A DNA stretch of 28,518 nt from SURF-13 sp038924245. GTDB taxonomy: Bacteria > Pseudomonadota > Gammaproteobacteria > SURF-13. The position numbers were made by a program, and so were the translations under genes. The stretch spans positions 1 through 28,518 of the forward strand of contig JBCKVB010000016.1 of the NCBI GenBank assembly GCA_038924245.1. The letters run 5' to 3'. Positions 7,786 to 14,811 of this stretch are shown piece by piece; the first letter of the stretch is position 1, and each line of letters begins with the position of its first letter. The notes beneath the pieces are model-generated. The model had not been told where the DNA came from. It was given only the letters and a program-made list of their open reading frames with translations, and did not search any database.

Positions 7786-10398
7786 TCATGGAGTGCTCAA
7801 CAATGCGCGGATTTCTTTATCCAGCGGGCTCACCTGAGCCAGCCGCGCGCGGTACTGCTCGGCGGCGGCGCTGTTCCCGGCGGCGCGCTGCAAATGCCAT
7901 AATCGGCGCAGGGTGTCGGCGTGGTCGGGGCGGATTTCCAATATCGCCTGTAACGCATCCTGCTCGCTACGTCCGCTTGCGCGCGCCCGCGGCAGGGTGG
8001 CGTACATGGCGTCGGCCAGCGCGAAGCCGATCCAGCGGTCACGGGGATTAGCTGCATAAGCAAGGCGCAGCAGCCGGGCGCCCTCATCGCTGCCGCGCAG
8101 CGTCAGCAGCCAGCCGCGCAGCGCCAGCTCGCTGGCGCCATACGCGCGCTCAAACGCGGCGCGATCACCGGCTGCGATTCCCAATTCCTCGGCGGCGGTG
8201 TCCAGCGCCGGCCGCGCGTGTAATAATTTTTCCAGCAGACGCGCCAGATCCAGTTCGCCGCCGTAGCGCGCGCGCGGCAGACGGTATTCAATGTGTGGCG
8301 CCCATTCATCCTGCACCGGACCGGCGCTGGCGTTTATTCTTCCCCAGTAGCGCCCCAGCCAGGTCGCGGCGCCTTCGCCGCCGGTCGCCTCGCTTTGCGC
8401 CGCATTGCTCATGCGCTGTAAATTGGCCAGCATGGCCGGCGCGCCCGGCAGGCTGTTCTTGGGGCCGACGAGCGCCAGCCTGAAACCATCCATGAACAGC
8501 ACGGCTGCGGGAAACTCCTGCTTGAATCCGCGCAGCACGCTGTCCAGCGACTCGGCGTCGAATTGATTCAGCGCCAGCCACTGCACGAATAATCCGTTCT
8601 CATTGAGGCGCGCGCGCGCGCGCGCGAACTGTTGCGTGGTCAGCAGCGCGCTGTGCCCGGCCAGATCGGGATGAAACAGGTCCCCCACGATCACGTCGTA
8701 CTGTTGGGCATCGGCGCGCAAGTAACGCCGTGCGTCATCGCGCACGATGCGCGTGTTTCCCGACACGCCTTGATTGAGCGGCGCGAACAGCGGCATGGCC
8801 TCGATCACGCCTTGCGCCAGTTCCACCGCCGTGCGTGTGAGGTCTGGAAACGCCAGTGAACCGGCCACGGAAATTCCCGTGCCCAGGCCGAGAAACAAAA
8901 CCGAGCGCGGCTCCGGGTGCAGCAACAGCGCCAGGCGCGCCTGATTCTGTTGTACGGCCACCGCGGCCTGATCGGTCGCCGCGTCCATGCGCTGCAAGTC
9001 GGTAAGCAGCACGCGCTGTCCCGAGGGGCGCTCCACCACGTGCGTGATGGCAAGTGCGTCTTCGTGACGGAATAGTTCCCTGCTAAAGGCCAGTGTTTCG
9101 GGCAATAGCCGCCCGGCGGGCGGTAGCTCACGCACCGGCCAGGCCATTAATGCTATGAAGATTGCCCCGGCGCCCCAGGCCGTAAAATGCGCGCGGTGCG
9201 GCGTGATCCAAACCGCGCCGCACAGCAGCAACAGTAACGCGGCCACACCCACGGTCGTGGGCGCGCCGAACAATGGCATCAACACCGTCCCGGCCACTAT
9301 CGCACCGAGCGCCGCGCCGAGCGCATTCACACCGTACAGCCAGGGGCCGCTGTCGCCACCGAGGCGTTGCGCGAGCAGCGGCAACCAGGCGCCCAAGGCA
9401 AGCGTCACGGGCAGGGTGAGCGCGGTGAGGGCAAGGCCCTGCAGCGTCAGCGCATGCAGCAGTGAATGAAAATTACCCTGCTCCGCCCAGGCCGCTGTCC
9501 ATGGCACAAACCACAGGCTCAGCACGGCAAATCCGGCGGAGGCGAGCGGTAGCAAGGTAAACCAGGCTGGATGCTGCATACGGCGCGCCATGAGACTCCC
9601 CAGCCCTATGCCAAGCAGAAACACCGCCAGGATCAGCGCCAGCACGTATTCCGTGCGCAGCAGGATCATGCCCAGCAGCCTGGTCCAGGCCACCTCCAGC
9701 ATCAGCGCCGCCGCGCCTACCAGCGCATAGGCAAACAGGTTCCGCGCTGCGGGGCGGATGCTGCGCGCGAGGCGATCAGGCCTGAGACGCGCCGCGGGGG
9801 CCGTGGCAAGCAAGGCGGCCATGACCGCTATCACGAAACTCAGCGCCGCCACGGTTTGTATGGCCTCTGTCCATCCCAACACGGGCAGCAACCAGAGCGG
9901 CAAGAGCGCACCCAGCACGCCGCCCGCCGTGTTTATCCCATACAGTTCGGCCACGTTGAAGCGCGCTACGGCAAGGCTTTTCAGCATCAACGGAAAGGTC
10001 ATGCCGAGCGCGGTGGCTGGAATCAACAGTAACACCAGCGTCGCTGTTCCCTGCGTGAGGTACCAGGCGTTCAGTGACAGCCCCGCGGCGAGATTGTTAA
10101 GCGCGCCGTCCACGGCATGAAAGATATGGGGCGAAAGCAGGGCGAACAACGCCACCGCCCCTTCCAGTCCCGCATACCAATATAATGGTACGCTGGTACG
10201 CGCGCTGACACGCACACCGACCAGGCTGCCCGCGCCCAATCCGGCCATGAAGGCCGCGACCGTGACTACCACGCCGAAGATGCTGACGCCGAATTGCAAG
10301 CCCAACATGCGCGCCCACAGCACTTGATAAGCCAGCGCGGTCAGTCCGGAGAGGCCGTACAGGAGGGCAAGCGTCCAACCCCAGGTATTCCAGCGCAT
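7786..10398 (-). CDS. Fused membrane transporter-like / spermidine synthase-like protein
   Basis: About 870 aa. The N-terminal 420 residues hold some 11-14 hydrophobic helices in two blocks, the MFS-like arrangement of fused SpeE proteins. Residues about 480-640 form an SpeE-type Rossmann domain: SVLFLGLGTGISVA, TAVELAQGVIEAM, RIVRDDARRYL and YDVIVGDLFHP. A C-terminal alpha-rich tail of about 200 residues resembles degenerate TPRs. I chose ATG 10398 (MRWNTWGW); a GTG at 10419, 15 bases after the 24-aa ORF, is possible. True polyamine synthesis is doubtful for this fused family. Location amid oxidase genes is unusual. It could modify or move a small molecule for complex maturation, but no function is established here. 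Confidence 0.82.
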   Translation of the reverse strand: MRWNTWGWTLALLYGLSGLTALAYQVLWARMLGLQFGVSIFGVVVTVAAFMAGLGAGSLVGVRVSARTSVPLYWYAGLEGAVALFALLSPHIFHAVDGALNNLAAGLSLNAWYLTQGTATLVLLLIPATALGMTFPLMLKSLAVARFNVAELYGINTAGGVLGALLPLWLLPVLGWTEAIQTVAALSFVIAVMAALLATAPAARLRPDRLARSIRPAARNLFAYALVGAAALMLEVAWTRLLGMILLRTEYVLALILAVFLLGIGLGSLMARRMQHPAWFTLLPLASAGFAVLSLWFVPWTAAWAEQGNFHSLLHALTLQGLALTALTLPVTLALGAWLPLLAQRLGGDSGPWLYGVNALGAALGAIVAGTVLMPLFGAPTTVGVAALLLLLCGAVWITPHRAHFTAWGAGAIFIALMAWPVRELPPAGRLLPETLAFSRELFRHEDALAITHVVERPSGQRVLLTDLQRMDAATDQAAVAVQQNQARLALLLHPEPRSVLFLGLGTGISVAGSLAFPDLTRTAVELAQGVIEAMPLFAPLNQGVSGNTRIVRDDARRYLRADAQQYDVIVGDLFHPDLAGHSALLTTQQFARARARLNENGLFVQWLALNQFDAESLDSVLRGFKQEFPAAVLFMDGFRLALVGPKNSLPGAPAMLANLQRMSNAAQSEATGGEGAATWLGRYWGRINASAGPVQDEWAPHIEYRLPRARYGGELDLARLLEKLLHARPALDTAAEELGIAAGDRAAFERAYGASELALRGWLLTLRGSDEGARLLRLAYAANPRDRWIGFALADAMYATLPRARASGRSEQDALQAILEIRPDHADTLRRLWHLQRAAGNSAAAEQYRARLAQVSPLDKEIRALLSTP

Positions 10399-10434
10399 GT
10401 GTGTGGGAAGACTATGCACGCCTGGGCGCGTGAT

Positions 10435-10509
10435 TCAGAAGGGATAGAACCACATCACCGCGACGACGGCGTGAGCCAGCGCCAGGGTGAACGATGCACT
10501 TATAGCCAT
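10435..10509 (-). CDS. Possible 24-aa hydrophobic peptide
   Basis: ATG at 10509 shares its A with the preceding gene's TAA (TAATG), giving translational coupling. The product (MAISASFTLALAHAVVAVMW then FYPF) is one short hydrophobic helix. It fills the gap between the 73-aa gene and the transporter/SpeE fusion. Tiny single-helix subunits are common in terminal oxidases, which makes it credible, but a chance ORF of this size cannot be excluded. Confidence 0.35.
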   Translation of the reverse strand: MAISASFTLALAHAVVAVMWFYPF

Positions 10510-10730
10510 TACTTCGTTTCGTCTTGATCTGTGTCCTGCGCGCGTCTGGCGCGCCGCCAGTATAGCCAGACAGTGAGCGCCAGCGGCACCAGCACCAGCG
10601 GCAGCAGAAACAGGAAGCCGTAAAACACGGTATCGAGCGTGACATGCAGGTAGCGATAGCTGTCCACGGCCTGGGCGTTGCAGGAAAACGTGAGCAGGAG
10701 CAGTGCGGAGACCAAGCGTTTACGGTTCAT
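10509..10730 (-). CDS. 73-aa small membrane protein with signal-like N-terminus
   Basis: MNRKRLVSALLLLTFSCNAQA looks like a cleavable signal peptide. A short polar segment (VDSYRYLHVTLDTVF) follows, then one transmembrane helix (about residues 38-58, LFLLPLVLVPLALTVWLYW) and a charged cytoplasmic tail with Arg/Asp/Glu. There are no cofactor motifs. It lies 24 bases after the FGE-like gene, across a REP-like sequence, and couples to the 24-aa ORF. Unknown family; probably a small accessory subunit. Confidence 0.6.
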   Translation of the reverse strand: MNRKRLVSALLLLTFSCNAQAVDSYRYLHVTLDTVFYGFLFLLPLVLVPLALTVWLYWRRARRAQDTDQDETK

Positions 10731-10740
10731 GTGTGTTGCA

Positions 10741-10769
10741 TCCCTTCGCTACGCTCAGGGCAGGCTCTG
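10741..10769 (-). repeat. REP-like palindromic element at the 3' end of the FGE-like gene
   Basis: The plus strand reads CCCTTCG...CGCTCAGGGCAGG around 10743-10764, with CCCT and AGGG as inverted arms. I recall this CCTTCG/CTCAGGGCAGG pattern from dispersed repeats in many bacterial genomes. It supplies the last codons and the TGA (10755-10757) of the FGE-like gene. Only one copy is present in this window, so repeat status rests on memory, not on copies seen here. Confidence 0.4.
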
Positions 10770-11801
10770 CGCGCAACGGAAGCCAAAAAAATCCGAGGCG
10801 TAATTAGGCAGGGAATAGTTGCGGTGATAGCTGGAGGTGGAGAACGGGTCGCTCTTCCACGACCCGCCGCGCATCACCTTGTAGCGCTCGCCGGTCAGCA
10901 GTAAATCCACCACCTTGAGGCTGCGGTCCCCGGTGGACGTGGCGATACCTTTTTTAGCTTGAAACAATTCCGCCGCCGCGCTGCTGCCCTCATAAGGCAG
11001 TAAATCGTCCGCCGTCCACTGGCTCACGTTGCCCGCCATATCCATCACCCCATAAGGGCTCACGCCTTGCGGGTAGCGGGTAACTTCCGTGGTGGCGCCG
11101 ACATTGTAATAGGTATTGAGGCGGCTTGCGTCCATGGTATCTCCCCACGGCCAGCGCCGCCCATCCGCGCCGCGCGCCGCCTTTTCCCACTCCGCCTCGC
11201 TGGGCAGGCGTTTGCCCGCCCATTGCGCGTACCTTTGGGCGTCATGCCACGACACCATCGTCACCGGGTGCAGCTCCCTGCCCTTGGGTAGCTTCCCTTC
11301 CGTCCAGTTTTCCGGGGGACGGTGTCCGGTCGCAACGACAAAACGGGCGTACTGGGCGTTGCTCACAGGGTATTTATCAATCTGATAGGCGGGCAAGGTC
11401 ACGCTGTGCTGCGGCCGGTTTTGATCGTTGGCGCGCTCGCTGTCGGTGCCCATGATAAACGACCCGGCGGGGATTGCGATCATGCTGTTGATCTCCGCCC
11501 ACTGTACTGGCGTAAGCAGCGCCTCGACCTCCTCCGGCGTGTACAGGCTCAGCACCGTCCTGGCCTCACCGGCCCGCCGCACCGCCACCTCGCCCGCCGC
11601 GCGGATACGCGATCTTTCCTCCTTGAGATCGTAGGTGGCCTTGCCGCGCATCTCCGCGAGGCGGTTGGCGCTGAGCTGCGCCACGTATATTATGCTCACG
11701 CCTACCATGGCCAGCGCCACGCAGGTGATGAGCGTGGCTATCAGATAGCGCTTGCGCTTCAAACGCCCCGCGCCGCTTAACGGTTGCTTGGCTAACTTCA
11801 T
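10755..11801 (-). CDS. Formylglycine-generating-enzyme-like (SUMF1/NirV type) membrane-anchored protein
   Basis: 348 aa. One N-terminal transmembrane helix (about residues 21-43) is followed by a charged, probably helical stretch and then an FGE-sulfatase domain from about 108: IPAGSFIMGTDSE, the Pro/His-rich H-S-V-TLPAYQIDKYPVSNAQYARFV, KRLPSEAEWEKAARG, YPWGD-like RWPWGD, and GGSW...GFRC near the end. The oxygen-activating Cys pair of true FGEs is not visible; only one Cys remains in the domain, in the final GFRC, so sulfatase activation is unlikely. NirV homologues of this fold accompany nitrite/NO reductase genes, and that context is suggestive here. Function unknown; the N-terminal anchor would place the domain in the periplasm. 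Confidence 0.8.
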   Translation of the reverse strand: MKLAKQPLSGAGRLKRKRYLIATLITCVALAMVGVSIIYVAQLSANRLAEMRGKATYDLKEERSRIRAAGEVAVRRAGEARTVLSLYTPEEVEALLTPVQWAEINSMIAIPAGSFIMGTDSERANDQNRPQHSVTLPAYQIDKYPVSNAQYARFVVATGHRPPENWTEGKLPKGRELHPVTMVSWHDAQRYAQWAGKRLPSEAEWEKAARGADGRRWPWGDTMDASRLNTYYNVGATTEVTRYPQGVSPYGVMDMAGNVSQWTADDLLPYEGSSAAAELFQAKKGIATSTGDRSLKVVDLLLTGERYKVMRGGSWKSDPFSTSSYHRNYSLPNYASDFFGFRCAQSLP

Positions 11802-11821
11802 GGTGATGCGACTGACCGCTG

Positions 11822-12310
11822 CTATGGGCGGTAGGGCTTGCCCGTCAGTTTTTCGTATTCCGCCTTGCGTGTCTGCTCCAGATACCAGTCCTGCACCTTG
11901 AGACTCGCCATGTAGGCCGCCAGGGTGCGGCGCTCCTGTTCGCTAAGGTGGGCATAAGAGGGCATACGGTATTGTGGCTTGAGCCGGGTGGGCAGGATGG
12001 CCTGCGGGCTGGGCACGGAAAAATAATTGTAAAACCACTGTTCGTCGCGCAGCGAGCCAATGCCGTCCAGGGCGGGGGCGGGCACCGATTCAAACATATT
12101 GCGCACCGTCCACAGCGTGTGGCAGTTCTTGCACTCCAGCCTGCGGTATAAACCCCAGCCGGTGCGCGCCAGCTCGGGAGAAGCGGTGCTATAGAAGGGG
12201 ATGCCCGGATCCGGCTGCCTAGTGGTTCCGAGTTGCCACAAGCCGCTGCCCACGGCCCACAGGACCACCACGCCGATTAAGGCCCATACCCATTTTTCAC
12301 CCTTGCGCAC
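11822..12310 (-). CDS. Membrane-anchored monohaem cytochrome c (CcoO/NorC-like)
   Basis: 162 aa. An N-terminal anchor (about residues 8-28) is followed by a c-type haem site CKNCH (Cys60, Cys63, His64) and a probable axial Met116 in YRMPSYAHLSEQER. This is the NorC/CcoO style, including GWGLYRRLECKNCH and the YxxMP segment. It would face the periplasm and pass electrons to the catalytic subunit. It directly follows the CcoS-like gene with a three-base gap and precedes the FGE-like gene. It may replace CcoP, for which no dihaem homologue with two TMs occurs in the cluster. Confidence 0.82.
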   Translation of the reverse strand: MRKGEKWVWALIGVVVLWAVGSGLWQLGTTRQPDPGIPFYSTASPELARTGWGLYRRLECKNCHTLWTVRNMFESVPAPALDGIGSLRDEQWFYNYFSVPSPQAILPTRLKPQYRMPSYAHLSEQERRTLAAYMASLKVQDWYLEQTRKAEYEKLTGKPYRP

Positions 12311-12313
12311 GCG

Positions 12314-12583
12314 CTAATCGCGGCCCCGTGCGCGGCCGCGCGCGCTCATGATCTCGTCGCGGCGCTTGATCTGCTGCGCGATCACTTCACGGCTCTTGGC
12401 GTACTCGGCCGGGTCCATTCTGTCTTTGTCGTCCTCCGTGAACATCACGTATTTGATGTCTTCATCAAATTGCTCGTTGCGCATCGCCCAGCGGATGCCA
12501 AACGCCGCGGTAATTATGATCAGCCCGCCCACCACCAGCCATAAATAAATCGTCCAGCCATCCACGAATAAAAAATCCGTCAT
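12314..12583 (-). CDS. CcoS-like single-TM protein
   Basis: 89 aa with one transmembrane helix (about residues 11-32), then RWAMRNEQFDEDIKYVMFTEDD. This resembles the CcoS pattern (AVxSGQFDD then a hydrophobic patch and FDDD) in order and spacing. CcoS is needed for haem and copper incorporation into cbb3 oxidase. The C-terminal 45 residues are extra compared with CcoS (charged, ending in an Arg/Gly-rich tail). A GGAGGGTG-type site precedes the ATG. It could equally be a CcoQ/CcoH-like small subunit; CcoS-like is the best fit. Confidence 0.55.
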   Translation of the reverse strand: MTDFLFVDGWTIYLWLVVGGLIIITAAFGIRWAMRNEQFDEDIKYVMFTEDDKDRMDPAEYAKSREVIAQQIKRRDEIMSARGRARGRD

Positions 12584-12595
12584 TGTTCCACCCTC

Positions 12596-12904
12596 CTAAA
12601 TCAGATAACCGCCCAATAATTGCAACGCGCCAAAGATCACCGCCACCACGATGCCCAGAAAGATCCAGGCAAACAGCCACTTCTCGCCGCGCTTCAATCC
12701 TTTGACATTCTTTCCCGCCATAAATCCCACCGCGATGGAGGCAAACAATATGATGGCGAGCAGCATGAAGAAGAACACCCCTATGCTGAACTGCTGGCTG
12801 TACAGACTGTCTATGCCGCGGTCTTCACGCAACGGGTTTTGCGCCTCTACCAGCACACCGGCGTGGGGCGCAGCCTCGGGGAGTTGGCTATTCAGATCAG
12901 ACAT
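12596..12904 (-). CDS. Unknown 102-aa two-TM membrane protein
   Basis: Start chosen at ATG 12904 because GAAGG stands six bases upstream; an in-frame ATG at 12934 would overlap the terminator region's leader. About 40 polar residues precede two helices (about residues 42-64 with FSIGVFFFMLLAIILFASIAVG, and 76-101). A Lys/Arg-rich loop (GKNVKGLKRGEK) between them should be cytoplasmic. No cofactor motif. It is the first gene after the internal stem-loop at 12954-12987. Probably a structural or accessory subunit; family not recognised. Confidence 0.65.
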   Translation of the reverse strand: MSDLNSQLPEAAPHAGVLVEAQNPLREDRGIDSLYSQQFSIGVFFFMLLAIILFASIAVGFMAGKNVKGLKRGEKWLFAWIFLGIVVAVIFGALQLLGGYLI

Positions 12905-12953
12905 AACTGCCTTCAAAACAGAGAACAGAGGCAAGAGAAAAGATAAATGTGTA

Positions 12954-12987
12954 AAACACCCTACCGCTGGCCAGCGGTAGGGTGTTT
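12954..12987 (-). terminator. Perfect 17-bp inverted repeat, intra-operon terminator/attenuator
   Basis: Bases 12954-12970 and 12971-12987 form a perfect 17-bp palindrome (effective loop about 4). In the minus direction it is followed by TTTTA, the layout of a rho-independent terminator. It separates the catalytic-subunit genes (down to the 43-aa peptide) from the downstream accessory genes and could lower their expression. Confidence 0.75.
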
Positions 12988-13008
12988 GGCTGAATACTGC
13001 GTGGCAGG

Positions 13009-13140
13009 TTACTGCTTTTTCTTCTTGTGCAGATTGGGTGCGTAACGGTCCACGATGAAGCTGTACAGCACCGGCACAAGCAGGGCGATCAGCGCCGCTG
13101 CGGCCAATACCACCGGGGGGTTGTCGAAGTTTATCATCAT
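13009..13140 (-). CDS. 43-aa single-TM peptide
   Basis: Starts MMINFDNPPVVLAAAALIAL, continues as one transmembrane helix and ends NLHKKKKQ, a basic cytoplasmic tail. The ATG overlaps the upstream TGA (ATGA at 13140-13137), so it is translated in step with the 227-aa gene. The stop lies 21 bases before the strong stem-loop. Size and topology resemble small oxidase subunits such as CcoQ, without recognisable sequence identity. Real gene likely from coupling and composition. Confidence 0.7.
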   Translation of the reverse strand: MMINFDNPPVVLAAAALIALLVPVLYSFIVDRYAPNLHKKKKQ

Positions 13141-13820
13141 GCTACTCTTCTCCTCTGGCCGCTCAACTCGGCGATTTCAGCATCGCTCAGCATGCGCTCA
13201 TTGCCATGTCGTGGCTGTAAGGTGCTGGGCGGCAGGCGCTTCACCACGATCAACACCGCGATGCAGAAATAGATCAGGTATATCATTGCGGATCCGTAGC
13301 CTTGATCCCACCAAGGCTGCTGGCGCTCCTGGGTGCCGTCCGCGCGCATATTGCCCTCGAAGTTGGCCAGCAGGATCTTGTCGCCCACCACGGTGTAGTC
13401 ATCCAGCACCACGCCCTTGACCTTCAATGCTTCGATCTGCGGACGCAGCACACGCAGGTCATCCATGCTGATGGGGTGATTGATGTGTGGAGTGGCGTAC
13501 TTGGAATCGTTTTGTTTCGCCGTGTCCACCAGGTAACTCATCTTTTCCTCATCGGTGGCGAGCGCCTGCACCTCGGGGCTGTCCATCATCGCCACGAACT
13601 CTACGTAAATGGCCGCGGTCGGGCGCTGTCCCCACAAGGGGGCGGTGATGAGGAACGCCGAGATGATGGTGAGCACCAGCAGATACACCACGGGCTGCGG
13701 CAGACGATTGTTGTTCTCGGTGAGGCCGCCCAGGCTTTCGCCCTCCCAGATCTCCATGGTGGCCTTGTTGCTCGCGTCGTCGCTCAAGGTACGTAACGGG
13801 TTATCAAATATCCAAGCCAT
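13137..13820 (-). CDS. Unknown 227-aa subunit-like membrane protein of the cbb3-like cluster
   Basis: Directly follows the CcoO-like gene and couples to the 43-aa peptide. Two transmembrane helices (about residues 44-66 and 176-196) flank a roughly 105-residue, mostly polar loop that should be periplasmic. It contains the segment ISMDDLRVLRPQIEALKVKGVV and a Trp pair (QPWWDQGYGS) before helix 2. There is no CxxCH or other Cys cluster in the loop. No family recognised. Position between the catalytic genes and the accessory set argues for a dedicated structural subunit, possibly taking the place of CcoP in the complex. Confidence 0.65.
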   Translation of the reverse strand: MAWIFDNPLRTLSDDASNKATMEIWEGESLGGLTENNNRLPQPVVYLLVLTIISAFLITAPLWGQRPTAAIYVEFVAMMDSPEVQALATDEEKMSYLVDTAKQNDSKYATPHINHPISMDDLRVLRPQIEALKVKGVVLDDYTVVGDKILLANFEGNMRADGTQERQQPWWDQGYGSAMIYLIYFCIAVLIVVKRLPPSTLQPRHGNERMLSDAEIAELSGQRRRVA

Positions 13821-13833
13821 GATATGTTCTCCT

Positions 13834-14784
13834 CTACTTCAGGTTCAAGACAAAGTCTATCAGATAGCGGGCTTCGCTGTCCCGCGCTGGCAGCGGCACT
13901 TCAGGCGGGGTGATGCGCTCGCCGCGGCGGTATTCTAAAAATTCCTTGCGCCATGCGCGGTAATCAATCTCATTGCCATTGGCATCCACCTTGCCCCACA
14001 GGTAATCAAAACGCGGCATGATGGAATGCGGCTGCACCAGGCGCGGATTGAAGAAGTGCATCATCATCCACTCCTTGGACGAATTGCGTGAACCCACGCG
14101 CAACAGGTCGGGCCCCTTGCGGTCGGAACCGAACGCGGTCGGAGACTCGCCGTTGAAGTCACCCAGATAGGGCGGCGCGCCGAAGGACTGGAAGTCCTGG
14201 GTCTGCTCAGGCAGTAGGGTATGGCACCACCAGCAGCCCTCGCGCACGAAGATCGTCTTGCCCGCGCCGGCATAGCTGGTGTTAGCGTCACCGGCCGCGG
14301 CCAAGACCGCATCCGGCGTCCAGCCGCGCGTGGCGGTGGCGTTCTCTATGTAGGGATACTCGGCGCCGTTGTAGGTGCCACGCCGCAGCAGAAACACGGT
14401 GCCCTGCTCCACGCTCGCCTCGTTGATCCTGCCCTGCTCGATGCTCAGGTGGTCGATGCCCTTACCCAGCACCTTCGGGGTCGTTAGGCCGCTCGGGAAA
14501 GGCATACCCGAACTAAATACGTAAGCGGTGACGGGCTCCATGTCAGCGCCGCTGGCCGGGTCTTTCTTCAGCACCACCTTGCGCGGCGCGCTGGCGCCTT
14601 GAAGGAGCGGATCGGTCAAGGTAAAGCTGGTGCTATAGCCGTAGGTCAACTGCTTGCCCAAACCCACCTCCGTGGAACCCACCGCCATGATGTAGATGCT
14701 CGGCATCACCAGCACGATGAACATCGAGAGGCTGAGCGCTGCGCCGAACATCACGGCGCCGATTCTATATTCTCTAAAGGCCAC
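13834..14784 (-). CDS. ccoO: cbb3-type oxidase subunit II, CcoO-like monohaem cytochrome c
   Basis: 316 aa. N-terminal anchor helix (about residues 11-33), then the c-haem site in VREGCWWCH (Cys184, Cys187, His188) and downstream RKGPDLLRVGSRNSSKEW, FFNPRLV and HSIMPRFDYL with probable axial Met256. The last blocks line up well with CcoO (GPDLHRVGGR, NPRDVVPxSxMPxYxWL). Unlike CcoO, about 140 residues separate the anchor from the haem domain, so the region preceding the haem is longer than usual. It follows the CcoN gene by 27 bases. It would feed electrons from soluble cytochromes to CcoN. Confidence 0.85.
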   Translation of the reverse strand: MAFREYRIGAVMFGAALSLSMFIVLVMPSIYIMAVGSTEVGLGKQLTYGYSTSFTLTDPLLQGASAPRKVVLKKDPASGADMEPVTAYVFSSGMPFPSGLTTPKVLGKGIDHLSIEQGRINEASVEQGTVFLLRRGTYNGAEYPYIENATATRGWTPDAVLAAAGDANTSYAGAGKTIFVREGCWWCHTLLPEQTQDFQSFGAPPYLGDFNGESPTAFGSDRKGPDLLRVGSRNSSKEWMMMHFFNPRLVQPHSIMPRFDYLWGKVDANGNEIDYRAWRKEFLEYRRGERITPPEVPLPARDSEARYLIDFVLNLK

Positions 14785-14811
14785 GTTCTTATACTCCCTT
14801 GAGCAAAGTGA

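Noticed and set aside
8600..8640. GCGC-rich simple repeat inside the fusion gene
   Set aside because: A short run of Ala/Arg codons in a GC-rich gene; no sign of a functional element.
10755..11801. Active sulfatase-modifying enzyme
   Set aside because: The required Cys pair is missing and no sulfatase gene is present in the window.
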